In this document: piece by piece, positions 36,913 to 47,300 of the stretch
How positions within the stretch are numbered: the stretch's first letter is position 1
How the letters are laid out: each line of letters opens with the position of its first letter
Assembly (NCBI RefSeq): GCF_021568795.1
Contig: NZ_JAKGUE010000003.1
Coordinates: 1 to 64,000, forward strand
Direction: 5' to 3'
Source of the DNA: Dethiosulfovibrio faecalis
Lineage (GTDB): Bacteria > Synergistota > Synergistia > Synergistales > Dethiosulfovibrionaceae
DNA: 64,000 bases
The notes under the pieces: generated by a model
What the model was told of the DNA's origin: nothing
The model's input: the letters and a program-made list of their open reading frames with translations, nothing else
Database searches by the model: none
Translations under genes and position numbers: made by a program

Positions 36913-38433
36913 ATGTCGTCCAAGAAAGACCCTTCATGCAAGACCATGAGGTTGCCGGATACTTATGTCATCATCTTTTTCGTAGTCCTTCTCGCCGCGG
37001 TCCTTACCTATACCGTCCCGGTGGGGACCTACAAGACCCAGGAGATAACCTACGAGATGGACGGAGCGACCAAGACGAGAGAGGTTCTGGTCGCCGACAG
37101 TTTCGAGCTTCAAAGAGACGAGCAGGGCAACCCGGTAAAGAAAGGGGTGGCCGTTTTCGAACCCTACGGAGAGGTCGGGCTTCTCAACTACGTGTTCGAG
37201 GGGTTCGTCTCCGGAAGCAAGTGGGGATCTGCCGTCGGAGTGATGGCCTTTATCCTGGTCATAGGTGGAGCCTTCGGAATAATCATAAGGACCGGAGCGG
37301 TCGAGGCCGGAATTCTCCATGTCTTGAGCAAGTTCAAGGGCATGGAGAGGGCGATCATCCCGGTCATGTTCGTCCTCTTCTCCCTGGGAGGAGCCATCTT
37401 CGGTATGGGAGAGGAGGCTATTCCCTTCGTCCTGATACTGGCTCCCGTCTGCGTGGCTCTTGGATACGACGCCATCACCGCTGTGATGATAACCTACGTT
37501 GCCACCCAGATAGGCTTCGCCACCTCATGGATGAACCCCTTCAGCGTCGCCATAGCCCAGGGGATCTCCGGCATTCCGGTGCTCTCCGGAGCGGGGTTCC
37601 GCATGGCCATGTGGGCAGGCTTCACCCTTGTGGGAATATTCTACACCATGAGGTACGCAGAGAAGGTCAAGGCAGATCCGACATCGTCTCTCTGCTACGA
37701 GACAGACTCGTATTTCCGGGAAAACGTGGAAAAAGGCAAGGAGGTCGAGAGTCATTTCGGCCTGGGACACATGCTGGTGGTGCTGGCCCTCTTCGCAGGA
37801 ATAGCCTGGGTGATATGGGGAGTCATGACCAACGGCTACTACATTCCGGAGATAGCCACACAGTTTTTCGTGGTCGGACTGGTCTCGGGAGTTATAGGGG
37901 TTCTGTTCAAACTCAACGACATGGGGATAAACGATATCGCGGTCAGCTTCAGAGAGGGAGCCAAGGACCTTCTGGGGGCAGCCATGGTCGTGGGCATGGC
38001 GAAGGGGATAGTCCTAGTCCTGGGAGGAGATACACCGACGGATCCGACGGTTCTAAACACCATACTGAACTCGGCCGGAAACGCCATAAGCTCGTTCAAC
38101 ACGGCGGTATCGGGATGGCTTATGTATCTTTTCCAGTCCGTATTCAACTTTTTCGTCGTCTCCGGCTCGGGCCAGGCAGCCTTGACCATGCCTCTCATGG
38201 CCCCTCTGGCGGACCTGGCCGGAGTAACCAGACAGGTTGCGGTTTTGGCCTTCCAGCTCGGCGATGGCTTCACCAACCTGATAGTTCCAACCTCGGGCTG
38301 TCTCATAGCTTGCCTGGGAGCCGCCAGGATCGATTGGGGAACCTGGGCCAGGTTCCAGATCAAGTTCCAGGCTATTTTGTTCGTCCTGGCCTCTATGGTA
38401 GTGGTCGGGGCCGTCTTGACCGGTTTCAACTAG
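36913..38433 (+). CDS. YfcC family (C4-dicarboxylate/amino acid) carrier
   Basis: A 506-residue membrane protein of the YfcC/DcuC-like family with about 12 helices. Typical segments are LTYTVPVGTYKTQE, FSLGGAIFGMGEEAIPFVL, and DGFTNLIVPTSGCLIACLG. Family members are predicted anaerobic C4-dicarboxylate, arginine or peptide carriers; few are characterised. ATG 36913 has ACAGGAG upstream; an ATG seven codons earlier is possible. Its divergence from gntR-iadA suggests it moves an isoaspartyl peptide or its product. A terminator follows. Confidence 0.82.
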   Translation: MSSKKDPSCKTMRLPDTYVIIFFVVLLAAVLTYTVPVGTYKTQEITYEMDGATKTREVLVADSFELQRDEQGNPVKKGVAVFEPYGEVGLLNYVFEGFVSGSKWGSAVGVMAFILVIGGAFGIIIRTGAVEAGILHVLSKFKGMERAIIPVMFVLFSLGGAIFGMGEEAIPFVLILAPVCVALGYDAITAVMITYVATQIGFATSWMNPFSVAIAQGISGIPVLSGAGFRMAMWAGFTLVGIFYTMRYAEKVKADPTSSLCYETDSYFRENVEKGKEVESHFGLGHMLVVLALFAGIAWVIWGVMTNGYYIPEIATQFFVVGLVSGVIGVLFKLNDMGINDIAVSFREGAKDLLGAAMVVGMAKGIVLVLGGDTPTDPTVLNTILNSAGNAISSFNTAVSGWLMYLFQSVFNFFVVSGSGQAALTMPLMAPLADLAGVTRQVAVLAFQLGDGFTNLIVPTSGCLIACLGAARIDWGTWARFQIKFQAILFVLASMVVVGAVLTGFN

Positions 38434-38453
38434 AAAGACTCGGATAAAGGCGA

Positions 38454-38491
38454 AAAGAGCGGCCGCTCCCTAGATGGGGCGACCGCTCTTT
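38454..38491. terminator. Bidirectional terminator between yfcC and marR
   Basis: AAAGAGCGGCCGCTCC pairs with GGGGCGACCGCTCTTT (one mismatch) with A-tract and T-tract at the ends, between two convergent genes. It can serve both strands. Confidence 0.8.
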
Positions 38492-38496
38492 AAGGG

Positions 38497-38937
38497 CTAG
38501 ATTCTGCTCCCCTCCAACGCCGCTCGAACCTCTTTCAGAAGGTGGATTGATTTTTCAACACGGTCCTCGTCGGCAGAGCCAAGCACCTCCTCTATAAGGC
38601 GATCCTCCTCGTCTCTGGCTTTATCGAAGGCGGCTTTCCCCGTCTCGGTGTACGTTATAAGGTAGGATTTACCGTGTCTCGGATTGTCCTCCTGTCGGAC
38701 CATTTCCTTTTTGAGCAGCTCGTTGACCAGATTCTGCTGAGACTGCCGAGACAGCCCGTTCTCCCTGGCCATGTCGGACACCGTAGCGGGGCCGATCTTT
38801 GTCAATTGACGAAGGATCCTCCTCTGGGCTCCGGTAAGCCCCGTGTCTTTGTGAATCTTCTCGGTGGCCTTCTCCATCGCTTTGGCAAGCAATGCGACCT
38901 CCCTCAGCAACCCGTGCCAGCCTCTGTCTACAGCCAT
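38497..38937 (-). CDS. MarR family transcriptional regulator
   Basis: A 146-residue winged-helix regulator. The MarR core reads LTGAQRRILRQLTKIGPATVSDMARENG with recognition helix SRQSQQNLVNELL and wing EDNPRHGKSYLITYTETG. The open frame extends upstream inside the methyltransferase gene, but GGAGG precedes ATG 38937, giving the normal MarR length. It overlaps the methyltransferase gene by 10 bp, so they are one operon. The near-palindrome at 39455-39475 is its likely operator. The ligand is unknown. Confidence 0.88.
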   Translation of the reverse strand: MAVDRGWHGLLREVALLAKAMEKATEKIHKDTGLTGAQRRILRQLTKIGPATVSDMARENGLSRQSQQNLVNELLKKEMVRQEDNPRHGKSYLITYTETGKAAFDKARDEEDRLIEEVLGSADEDRVEKSIHLLKEVRAALEGSRI

Positions 38938-39401
38938 CGAGGCGTCCTCCTCCTGTAGTTCAGATATGCGTCTCCGAAGCGTTTTTCCATGTACCTTTCT
39001 TCCTCCGGGATGACAACGTGATGTATATACACACAGAATGGGAAGGTACCCAACAGTACCCACAGGCTGTTCAGGATCAAAGAGAGCGACAGCCCCAACA
39101 GGCAAAAGGACAGGTACATAGGGTTTCTGGTAAACCTGAAGATCCCGTCGGCGACCACTGATTCGGCGGGCCTGTCCGTCCTGACGTTCGTATGCTCCCT
39201 CCTGAAAGCCGTACAGGCCATGAACATCAGACCGATCGAGACGGCCAGAAGCGCATATCCCGAAAGAGACGAGAGGAAACCTAAGCTATCCGGAAGAAAC
39301 CTCACATCTGCCGCGTAGTCGAGAAGCCCTCCCACGGCCAACCCCGCGTAGAGCACCATCGGAGGCCTTATAGGTATGCTCGGCGATCCCTTTTCTCTCA
39401 T
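38928..39401 (-). CDS. Isoprenylcysteine carboxyl methyltransferase-like membrane protein
   Basis: A 157-residue protein of the ICMT/PEMT-like family with four hydrophobic helices. The C-terminal signature is conserved: FRFTRNPMYL, then EEERYMEKRFGDAYLNYRRR. Bacterial members probably methylate a lipid or small hydrophobic molecule with SAM; substrates are unknown. ATG 39401 has AAGGAGG upstream. It is the first gene of a two-gene operon with marR. Confidence 0.78.
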   Translation of the reverse strand: MREKGSPSIPIRPPMVLYAGLAVGGLLDYAADVRFLPDSLGFLSSLSGYALLAVSIGLMFMACTAFRREHTNVRTDRPAESVVADGIFRFTRNPMYLSFCLLGLSLSLILNSLWVLLGTFPFCVYIHHVVIPEEERYMEKRFGDAYLNYRRRTPRWL

Positions 39402-39454
39402 ATCCAACCCCTCCTTGAAATCGATCTGTAGGGGCAGGATACATCATGTCAACC

Positions 39455-39475
39455 ACATTGTCAATTTGACATTGT
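39455..39475. promoter_or_regulatory. Likely MarR operator overlapping promoter
   Basis: The minus strand carries two near-symmetric half-sites, ACAATGTCAA and TTGACAATGT, one base apart with a single mismatch. They include a TTGACA -35 box. It lies 54 bp before the methyltransferase-marR operon, the usual place for MarR autoregulation. Confidence 0.6.
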
Positions 39476-39499
39476 GAATGACATTAAAGGATCTGAGAC

Positions 39500-41227
39500 C
39501 TACACGGCACACTCCCAGTCCCTTGCCTTCTCCTGAGCCTCCCACAGCTCGCTGTAGAGACCTCCCTTTTTGATCAGATCGTCGTGTTTTCCCGTCTCAA
39601 CTATCCTACCGTCCTTCAACACCACTATTCTGTCGGCGTTTCGGATCGTCTTGAGGTGATGAGCTATTACCACCACCGTCTTGCTGGCGGTGAGGTTGTC
39701 GATGGCCCTCTGTATCTTGACCTCGTTTATAGGGTCCAGACCGCTGGTCATCTCGTCCAGGATCACCAGAGGAGCGTCCCTGAGCAGAGCCCGAGCTATG
39801 GAGATCCTCTGCCTCTGTCCACCGGAGAGGCCCACTCCGTTCTCCCCGACCGGGGTATCGTAGCCCTTCGGCAGCCCAGCTATGAAGTCGTGTATCATGG
39901 CCTTCTTGGCGGCCTCCACGACCTCCTCCCTGGAGGCGTTTCTTCTACCTATCCGGATGTTCTCGAAGAGGGTGTCCTCGAAGAGAATCACGTTCTGCAT
40001 CACGACGCTGACGTTGGACAGAAAGTCGTCGTAGTCGATTTCCCTTATGTCCACTCCTCCCGCCAGTATCCGACCCTTCCTCACGTCCCAGAACCGGAGG
40101 ATGAGATTGGCGATAGTGCTCTTCCCACCTCCGGACGGACCGACCAGGGCGATCAGAGAGTTGCCCCTCACGTCCAGGTCCACGTCTTTAAGCTCGAAGT
40201 CCTCCTTGCCGTAGGAAAAGTCGACGTTTTGAAAGCAAAGGTCCATGCCGACGGGGTTTTTTCTAGGGGATGCCGGTTTTATGGTGGGAGCGTTCAGCAC
40301 CTTGGAGATTCTGCCGTAACTGTCCTTTCCCTTTATGAAATTGACCCAGTAGTTCTCAAGCTCCATGAAAGGCCTGTAGAACTCCCGGCTGAGGACGACG
40401 AACAGGATGTAGTCGAAGACCTTCGCACTGCCTCCGAAGACCAACAGGGCCCCCACCGTCACCATAACGCCGTAGGACAGATCCAGAAACAGAAAATATC
40501 TGCCCATATATCCGGCGACCGATCGGGAAATGGCCTTGCTGCTTTCGCCGAATTTCACCATGCTCTTTCCGAGCTTTCTCTCGAAGGACGAGCTTGCACC
40601 GAAGGCCTTGACCAGAGGGATCCCCTTGGTGTACTCCACGAAGAGACTGACCACGTCGGCCAGGTCGTTCTGGGTCTCTTTCTGCAATCTGCCGTTGGAC
40701 TCTATCCCGGAGTACATCACGAACAAAGCGACGGGGATCAGTGACACCATGGCCAGCCCCATCCTCCAGTCCACGTAGAAGAGTCCGGCCCCAACGATCA
40801 CCGCTACGACGACGCTGCTGACCGTCTTGGACCAGAAGTGGACCACCACCGGCTGGAGGTTCCCCACGTCCTTCTGGATGACCGTGTTAAGCTCTCCTAT
40901 TCTTTCATCTGTGTAGAACCCCAGATAGATCCTCTTCATGGTGCGGATGAGCCTCTCCCTGACTGTGGCGACCGTGTCGAAACCGGCCTGATGCTGGGCT
41001 ATCTCCGCCACCAGGTTGGCGATTCCCTTGGCCACGAACAACCCGACGAGCTCGAAGGCGAAACGCCACAGATCCAAGGGCATTCCCATGCCTACCTGTC
41101 TGAGTCCGTCCAGGGCTACCATGGTTATCCCTACGTTCAAAAGGGATCCCACGGTGAAGGACGCCATGGCCAGCGACATACACAGTTTGGACTCCCCGGT
41201 CAGATCCTTTATCAAAGCCGCTAACAT
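39500..41227 (-). CDS. ABC exporter half-transporter (second of pair)
   Basis: A 575-residue protein with a six-helix type I exporter domain (about 1-320) and an ATPase. Walker A is GPSGGGKSTI, signature LSGGQRQR and Walker B VILDEMTSGLDP, all canonical. ATG 41227 overlaps the end of the preceding half-transporter gene and has GGAGGTC upstream; the longer open frame is an artefact. The two genes probably form a heterodimer like other paired half-size exporters (drug, siderophore or lipid). The substrate is not evident. Confidence 0.88.
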   Translation of the reverse strand: MLAALIKDLTGESKLCMSLAMASFTVGSLLNVGITMVALDGLRQVGMGMPLDLWRFAFELVGLFVAKGIANLVAEIAQHQAGFDTVATVRERLIRTMKRIYLGFYTDERIGELNTVIQKDVGNLQPVVVHFWSKTVSSVVVAVIVGAGLFYVDWRMGLAMVSLIPVALFVMYSGIESNGRLQKETQNDLADVVSLFVEYTKGIPLVKAFGASSSFERKLGKSMVKFGESSKAISRSVAGYMGRYFLFLDLSYGVMVTVGALLVFGGSAKVFDYILFVVLSREFYRPFMELENYWVNFIKGKDSYGRISKVLNAPTIKPASPRKNPVGMDLCFQNVDFSYGKEDFELKDVDLDVRGNSLIALVGPSGGGKSTIANLILRFWDVRKGRILAGGVDIREIDYDDFLSNVSVVMQNVILFEDTLFENIRIGRRNASREEVVEAAKKAMIHDFIAGLPKGYDTPVGENGVGLSGGQRQRISIARALLRDAPLVILDEMTSGLDPINEVKIQRAIDNLTASKTVVVIAHHLKTIRNADRIVVLKDGRIVETGKHDDLIKKGGLYSELWEAQEKARDWECAV

Positions 41228-42969
41228 GCCTTGACCTCCTCTTTCAATCTCCACCGATCGGCATCGATCCGGGAGTCGAACATCTCCCGGTAGAGACGGC
41301 TGGTCTTCAGCAGATCGTCGTGGGAGCCTCTGCACTCCACTCTGCCGTCCTCCATCACAACTATCGAATCGGCGTTCCTGATGGCCTTCAGGTTATGGGC
41401 TATTACTATGACCGTTTTTTCCTTCGTCAGGCTGTCCAAGGCCATCTGAATGAGGTGCTCGTTGTAGGGATCTATGGCGGCGGTGGCCTCGTCCAGGATG
41501 ACGATGGGGGTGTCCTTCAATATCATTCTGGCTATGGATATCCTCTGTTTCTCCCCGCCGGACAGCCTGGACCCTCCCTCTCCGACCACGGTGTCGTACC
41601 CGTCGGGAAGATCCATTATCCTGTCGTGGATCCTGGCCTTTTTCGCCGCCGCCACTATCTCGTCTCTGTCGGCGTCCTCTTTTCCGAGCCTTATGTTCTC
41701 CTCGACCGAGACGTTGAACAGAAACACCTCCTGCTGGACCATGGAGACCAGGTTCAGCAGGTTACCCTCGCTCATCCGTCCTATCTCCATTCCGCCTATG
41801 GTGATGCTTCCCTCGTAGCCCTTCCAGAATCCCATGAGCAGACCGGCCACCGTGCTCTTTCCCGCACCGGAGGCTCCCACTATGGCGTTCACCGATTTTT
41901 CCCTGAAAAGCAGGTCCACCTCGTTCAGCACCTTGCCCCTCTCATCGTAGCCGAAGCTCACCTTGTCGAAACGGACGTCTCCGGGCCGGACATCCTCCAC
42001 GGAAACCGTCCTTTTCTCGTCCGGCACGTCAAGAATCGAGTTTATACTCTCCGTAGATCTCTTGAAGATCGTGCCGGTATATTGGATGACGTGCAGCTTC
42101 AGGAAAAATCCCGTAAAGGCCCCTACCAGGGCGATAGTCAGAAGATATTCGTAGCCGCTCAGACGGCCGCCTTTCATCAGATAGCAGGCGGTTATCATGG
42201 CGGCGGCCACGCCGGACTCCATCACCAAAAGGATGAACCCCATTGGTATGTGCAGACCGAGGGAGGCCTTCTTTATCCACCGGGCGTTGGCCCTTACGTC
42301 CGCCAGCATCCTCTCAGTCTTGGACTCGTCACGGCCGAAGGCCTTTATCACAGGCATCGTGGAGATGTACTCGACCAGATCCCCGGTGGTCTTCTTCATG
42401 CTCTCCTGAAAACGCTTCATTACCTCCGAGTTGGTTTTCTCGACGAGCTTCATCAAGACCATGGCGAAGGGTATCGGAAGGATCAAGGCTACGCCGAGAC
42501 GCCAGTCCAGAACGGTGAACATCATCAGAATTATCGCCACCGGCAGGGCCACGGCGTTGATAGCCTCGGGAAGTCCGTGGGCCAGATAAAGCTCGACCTG
42601 TTCCACGTCGTGACTGACTACGTTGACCAGATCTCCGCTCTTTCGCCTCTGAAAGAAGGAAATGGGCAGCCCCTTAAGACGGTTCAGAACGGCCAGTCTT
42701 ATGTCCGAAAGGCAGGAATAGGCGACGTCGTGGACCTTCCACACCGACAACCCGTAGAAAAAAGCCTTAAGAGCCAGACTCGCACAGACTAGCCCACCGT
42801 ACAGCCATATCTCCTTCGCATCCTTAACGGAACGATCCATCAACCCCATGACCAATCTCAGGGAGAGACAGAGAGGCACTATGCCGAACAGGGCGTTCAA
42901 CATGACCAAGGTCCCCCCTGCCATGGCTTTCGACCGATATTTGCTAATTACGTCGTTGCTTTTACCCAT
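41221..42969 (-). CDS. ABC exporter half-transporter (first of pair)
   Basis: A 582-residue half-transporter with N-terminal membrane domain and C-terminal ATPase (Walker A GASGAGKSTV, signature LSGGEKQR, Walker B VILDEATAAIDP). It is 54 bp downstream of a MarR gene and overlaps the next half-transporter, so the three form an operon likely induced by the exported compound. Both ATPase sites look catalytic, unlike exporters with one degenerate site. Confidence 0.88.
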   Translation of the reverse strand: MGKSNDVISKYRSKAMAGGTLVMLNALFGIVPLCLSLRLVMGLMDRSVKDAKEIWLYGGLVCASLALKAFFYGLSVWKVHDVAYSCLSDIRLAVLNRLKGLPISFFQRRKSGDLVNVVSHDVEQVELYLAHGLPEAINAVALPVAIILMMFTVLDWRLGVALILPIPFAMVLMKLVEKTNSEVMKRFQESMKKTTGDLVEYISTMPVIKAFGRDESKTERMLADVRANARWIKKASLGLHIPMGFILLVMESGVAAAMITACYLMKGGRLSGYEYLLTIALVGAFTGFFLKLHVIQYTGTIFKRSTESINSILDVPDEKRTVSVEDVRPGDVRFDKVSFGYDERGKVLNEVDLLFREKSVNAIVGASGAGKSTVAGLLMGFWKGYEGSITIGGMEIGRMSEGNLLNLVSMVQQEVFLFNVSVEENIRLGKEDADRDEIVAAAKKARIHDRIMDLPDGYDTVVGEGGSRLSGGEKQRISIARMILKDTPIVILDEATAAIDPYNEHLIQMALDSLTKEKTVIVIAHNLKAIRNADSIVVMEDGRVECRGSHDDLLKTSRLYREMFDSRIDADRWRLKEEVKAC

Positions 42970-43023
42970 CGTTTATCTCCTCTTTTGCTAGACAGGCGAA
43001 CAATAAAACAAGAGGGATCCCCG

Positions 43024-43500
43024 CTACAGGATCCTCTCGCTCTCCTCGTTCAGCACCTCGAGGAACCTTCGGACGACCAACGCGTCCCCGTCCTCGCCCT
43101 TTTTCAATATGTCGTAGACCTTTCCGAACAACTTCTCGGAGAAGACCTCGTGGCCCCTGTAGGCCGTCCATCCCCTCTCCGTAAGCTCGAAGAAAACCTC
43201 CTTACGGTTATCTAGAGCCCTTGTCTTTACTATGTAACCCTTCTCCAGGAGTTTCTTGACGAACTTGGAGACCGAACTCTTGGATACCCCCAGCAACTCG
43301 GCCAGCTCCGTCAGGTTGGAGTTCGGATTTCCTCCTACGGCCACGATAGTGTGGATCTCGGTGGAGTAAAGAAGATCGTCCGTACCGAAATCCTTCGGTT
43401 TGCTTTCCAACTCCTTGAACCTGTTATGGACGCTGAACATAAGCTCGGCTATCTCCCTGTAGATTTTGAGTCTGTCCTCCATGTTCCCATCGAACTCCAT
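43024..43500 (-). CDS. MarR family transcriptional regulator (ABC exporter operon)
   Basis: A MarR-type protein of up to 158 residues. The winged-helix core is SNLTELAELLGVSKSSVSKFVKKLLEKGYI followed by ELTERGWTAYRGH, seen here in pieces. The start may be ATG 43500 or, better supported by GGAG, ATG 43482. It heads the operon with the two ABC half-transporters and probably represses it. TAGTTAG half-sites occur around its promoter (43501-43560). Confidence 0.85.
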   Translation of the reverse strand: MEFDGNMEDRLKIYREIAELMFSVHNRFKELESKPKDFGTDDLLYSTEIHTIVAVGGNPNSNLTELAELLGVSKSSVSKFVKKLLEKGYIVKTRALDNRKEVFFELTERGWTAYRGHEVFSEKLFGKVYDILKKGEDGDALVVRRFLEVLNEESERIL

Positions 43501-43536
43501 TCATTAGTTAGTAGCAGCTTACTTCGCTCCGACAAC

Positions 43537-43566
43537 ATAGTACGCCTGGCTAACTATTTTTGTCAA
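43537..43566 (-). promoter_or_regulatory. Promoter of the marR-ABC exporter operon
   Basis: On the minus strand TTGACA (43561-43566) and TACTAT (43537-43542) are 18 bp apart. An AGTTAG half-site lies in the spacer, and an ACTAACTAAT sequence lies just before the start codon. These are likely MarR contact sites. Confidence 0.65.
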
Positions 43567-43598
43567 GCCATCGTAGATAACATTGGAGGTAAGAAAAA

Positions 43599-43637
43599 AG
43601 GAATACCCCCTTGTCGTAGAGTCAGAGGGGTATTCCT
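43599..43637 (-). terminator. Terminator of the transglutaminase-like gene
   Basis: AGGAATACCCC pairs with GGGGTATTCCT with a 14-15 base loop and is followed on the minus strand by TTTTTTC. It overlaps the gap just before the last bases of the gene region. Confidence 0.75.
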
Positions 43638-43645
43638 CGCAGAGA

Positions 43646-44278
43646 TCAGGAACGAACTTTTTCTCTCACCCATTTACTGGAGATATCGCAGAGGTAGGGG
43701 ACCATCTCGGCAAGCCAATCGGGAACCTCTTCCAGATGCCTTTTCAGAGGAAGCAGGTCATCGGCAAAGATAGGCTCGGCTCCCTCTACCGCCGTGCCCT
43801 GTTGAGCTCCGACCACGCCTTTGGAGGAAAACTCGATGCTGTTATCCCTTCGCTCTTCGTATTTGCCGAAGTTCAACCGCTTTTCCAGAAGTTTTGCGTG
43901 CAGAGGGGCGTCGAAGGTAGCCTCCATGGACACCCATTCATCCGAAAGTCGAACCTCCGGGTAGGTGTGCAGGAAGCTATCGGGCCACAGTTTATAGGCT
44001 CCCGGATGAAGAAGGTCCTCCAAGGCCTCCTTCCGAACCTCCATGAAGTGCAGTCTGGATGGGATACCCGCGGCTTTCGCCATATCCTTCAGGAGAACCG
44101 CCTTGTTCATGCAGGAACCACGACCCATCGTAAGGACCTCGTCGGAGGACACCAGCATTCCGGACATCATGTCGAAGACTATCTCGTCTCTCACGAAAAG
44201 ATATATTTTTTCCATCTTCTCGACGTCCGTAGAACAATCCTTCACCAAATTCTCCGTTATAGTAGTCACCTTGTTCAA
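43646..44278 (-). CDS. Transglutaminase-like domain protein
   Basis: A 210-residue cytosolic protein with a papain-like transglutaminase core. C56 lies in MGRGSCMNKAVLL, H104 in FLHTYPEV and D123 in MEATFD. The sequence after C56 (KDMAKAAGIPSRLHF) is typical of the bacterial family. Most such bacterial proteins are thought to be proteases or amidases; the substrate is unknown. The start is TTG 44278 with AAAGGGG upstream. It lies 24 bp beyond the RND pump stop, so it may be co-transcribed with the tetR operon. Confidence 0.75.
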   Translation of the reverse strand: MNKVTTITENLVKDCSTDVEKMEKIYLFVRDEIVFDMMSGMLVSSDEVLTMGRGSCMNKAVLLKDMAKAAGIPSRLHFMEVRKEALEDLLHPGAYKLWPDSFLHTYPEVRLSDEWVSMEATFDAPLHAKLLEKRLNFGKYEERRDNSIEFSSKGVVGAQQGTAVEGAEPIFADDLLPLKRHLEEVPDWLAEMVPYLCDISSKWVREKVRS

Positions 44279-44302
44279 GATAAAAACCCCTTTCTTTAGC
44301 TG

Positions 44303-47300
44303 TTATATTTGATCGTTTCGAACAGCCTTCGTGCCGACAAAAAAACCGATCAGCCCGAAGAGTCGGGAAAAGACGCTTCTCTCCGGATACAGGACCCTGT
44401 ACATGGCGGGAACCACGAACAGGGTCAGTCCGGTCGAGGCGCACAGACCGGATATCATGGCCCAGGCCATGGGAGGCCAGAGGTTGGACGAGGAGAAGGC
44501 CAGAGGAAGCAGCCCGGCCGCGGTGGTTCCGCTGGTCAGCAATATGGGACGGAGCCGCTCCTCCACCGCCTTCGTAAGAGCTTCGTGAACCGAAAGACCT
44601 TCCTTACGTCGAAGCTCCACCACGTCCAACAACACTATGGCGTTGTTCACCACTATTCCGGCCAGGGCTATCACCCCCAGCAGAGACATCAGGCCGAAAG
44701 GTTCCCCGGACAACAGAAGCCCCGGGACGACTCCCAGAGAGGCCAGAGGAATCGTGACCAGTACCATGCCGACCTTGCGGAACGAACGAAACCCCGCAAG
44801 AAGAATGCCTACGAGGACTATCAGTCCGAAAGGAGCTGCCAGACTGAAGGAACCCTGGGCCTCTCCGGAGGCCTCCGCCTCGCCTCCTATCTCGAAGCGG
44901 ACGCCTTCTGGAAGGAGACCTCCCGACAGAATCGGCGACAGCCGGTTCATTACGTCGCTGTAGACGTAACCGTCGTCCAGGTTGGCCTGAACCGCCACGT
45001 ATCGTTCCCTGTTTCTTCGGGATATAGCCGAGGGATGCCAGGCTATAGAGGTGGGAGCCACGGTCTGGAGGGGAATGCCGGCGGAGGACGAATCCATCAA
45101 GACCGAGGAGACACGATCTGCGCCGAAAAACACCCCCTTCTCGGAGCGTAGGACTATAGGCACCGGCTCCTCTTCCTGGCGATATTCACCGGCGGGCAAC
45201 CCCAACGTCCGCCCCGAAAGGGCCTGAGCCACCCGATCCCTGTACAGGCCGTAGCGGAACGCCGCCCCGGAGGACACGTCGAACTCCAGAGACGGGTTGC
45301 CGTTTCCCAACGTATGTCTCAAGTCCACCATTCCGGGAACCCGTTTCATCGCCTCCATGACCTTCTCCGCTCCGAGCCTCAGGTCTTTAAGGGAGTTTCC
45401 GTACAGCCGGATCTCGACCGGCGCGTCCACGGGAGTTCCCAAAACCAGCTCCTGTACCACCGAGTTCGCCTGGGGAATATCCTCTCTCAGGTAGGAGCGT
45501 ATCTCGCCTACGACCGAGTGGTTTTGCGACTGAGACGCGGTGAAGAGTATCATCTGAGCCCTGTGGGGATTTCTGGGAGCAGGAACTATGTTGGCGTAGA
45601 ACCTGGGAGCCCCTCTGCCTATGAAAGAGGCCACCCGTGAGACAGAGGAAACCTCGTTTTTCAGATGCCGTTCCACCTTTGCCACTATGCCGTCTATCGC
45701 GTGGATGTCCGCACCTTCCGGAAGAAACAGATCCACCATGACCACGTTTCGGTCGGCACCGGGGAAGAAATTCTTGCGGACGTGCTTGCCGTAACCTCCG
45801 ACCACCAGCAAAAGAGAGAGGCTCATCAACAGGATCGGTACAGCGTGTTTGGAGGAGAAGGCCCCTATGGCCCTGCCGAGATCGAACCGCCCGCCGTCGT
45901 CTGCCGTGTTTACTCGGCTTTTTCTGAAGGCCAATGCCGCCAGAGTAGGGGTGACGACCATCGCCGCCAGCAGGCTAAGGAAAAGGGTCAGGGTGACGAC
46001 CTGAGGAATGGCCCGAAGGAACTCGGCGGCCTGTCCGTGAGCCATCCAGAGGGGCAGAAACGCCGCGACGGTCGTCCCCGTAGCGGCCAGAAGCGGCGAC
46101 CCCAGCTCTCTCACCGAATCCACCGCGGCGTCCATTCCGGAGCTGCCGTTTTTCATCCTCACCTCAACGCTCTCCGCCATGACTATTGCGTTGTCCACCA
46201 ACATGCCCAGGGCTATCACGAAGGCGGCTATGGAGATCTGATTCAGCACCCCTCCGCAGAGTGCGTAGAAACCCAGAGAGGACAGGACTATCAGGGGGAT
46301 CACCGAGCTGACCACCATTCCCATTCGAAACCCGACGGAGAAACACAGTATTCCGCCGACCAGGACCATGCTCGTCAAAAGAGAGTTGAACAGTCCCTTG
46401 AGCCTAAGATCGACGTAGTGAGGCTGAAAGGACACCTCCTCTATCTCCAGGGGAGAAAGCTTTTCACTCATCCTCTCAAGGATTTTTCTCACGTCCTGGC
46501 CGAACTCGATGGAGTTAACCGGCGTAACCGGAACTATTCCCAAGCCGACCGCCGGATTACCCATATATCTCATACGATCCCGAGCGGGCTCGGAGGGACC
46601 GTGTATGACCTTGGCTATGGTCTTCAGAGGGAGGGTTCCTCCCGAAGGAAGTCTCACCGGGGTGTTTTCTATCTCGTCGATGCTCTTGAACTCCGTATGG
46701 GCCTGAAGTACGGCGCTCTTCTCTCCCATTACCAGGCTTCCTCCCGGCATGGTCCTGTTCTGCATGGACAGAGCCTGACGAAGATTCCGAGGGCTCAGTC
46801 CCATACGTTCGGCTGTGGAGTCGTCGTAGGCCACGGTTATCTGTTCACCCGGATCGGAGATCCTCAGCACCCGAGACACCGACGGAAGCCTCAGAAGCTC
46901 CTTTTCCAGGGCTATGGCACCGTTTCGAAGCTCGAGTAGATCGGCAGTTCCGCCTATAGCCACCACGATGGATTCGTAATCCATCATGCGGTCGTCCAGG
47001 ACCAGACCGGTAACCTCCGACGGGAGATCGGGCCTGGCCTTTTCCATGGCCCGACGGACCTCGTCCCAGGCGGCGGTGCTGTCCATCACCTCGTCGTGAA
47101 GGTGTATGAGAAAAAGGGCGCTGCCCCTACGGGCGGTCACCTTGATCCTCTTCACCTCCTTAACCTGAGAAAGTCGACGTTCAAGCGGAATAACCACCAA
47201 CCGTTCCACCGATTCGGCATCGGCCCCGGGAAAGACCGCCTGAATCATCCCGGCCCTGTAGGAGAGAGGAGGATCCTCCTCTCTCGGCATGGAGACCCAG

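Noticed and set aside
39584-42792. Long plus-strand frames opposite the ABC transporter genes
   Set aside because: They are antisense shadows; the minus strand encodes intact Walker A, signature and Walker B motifs in both genes.
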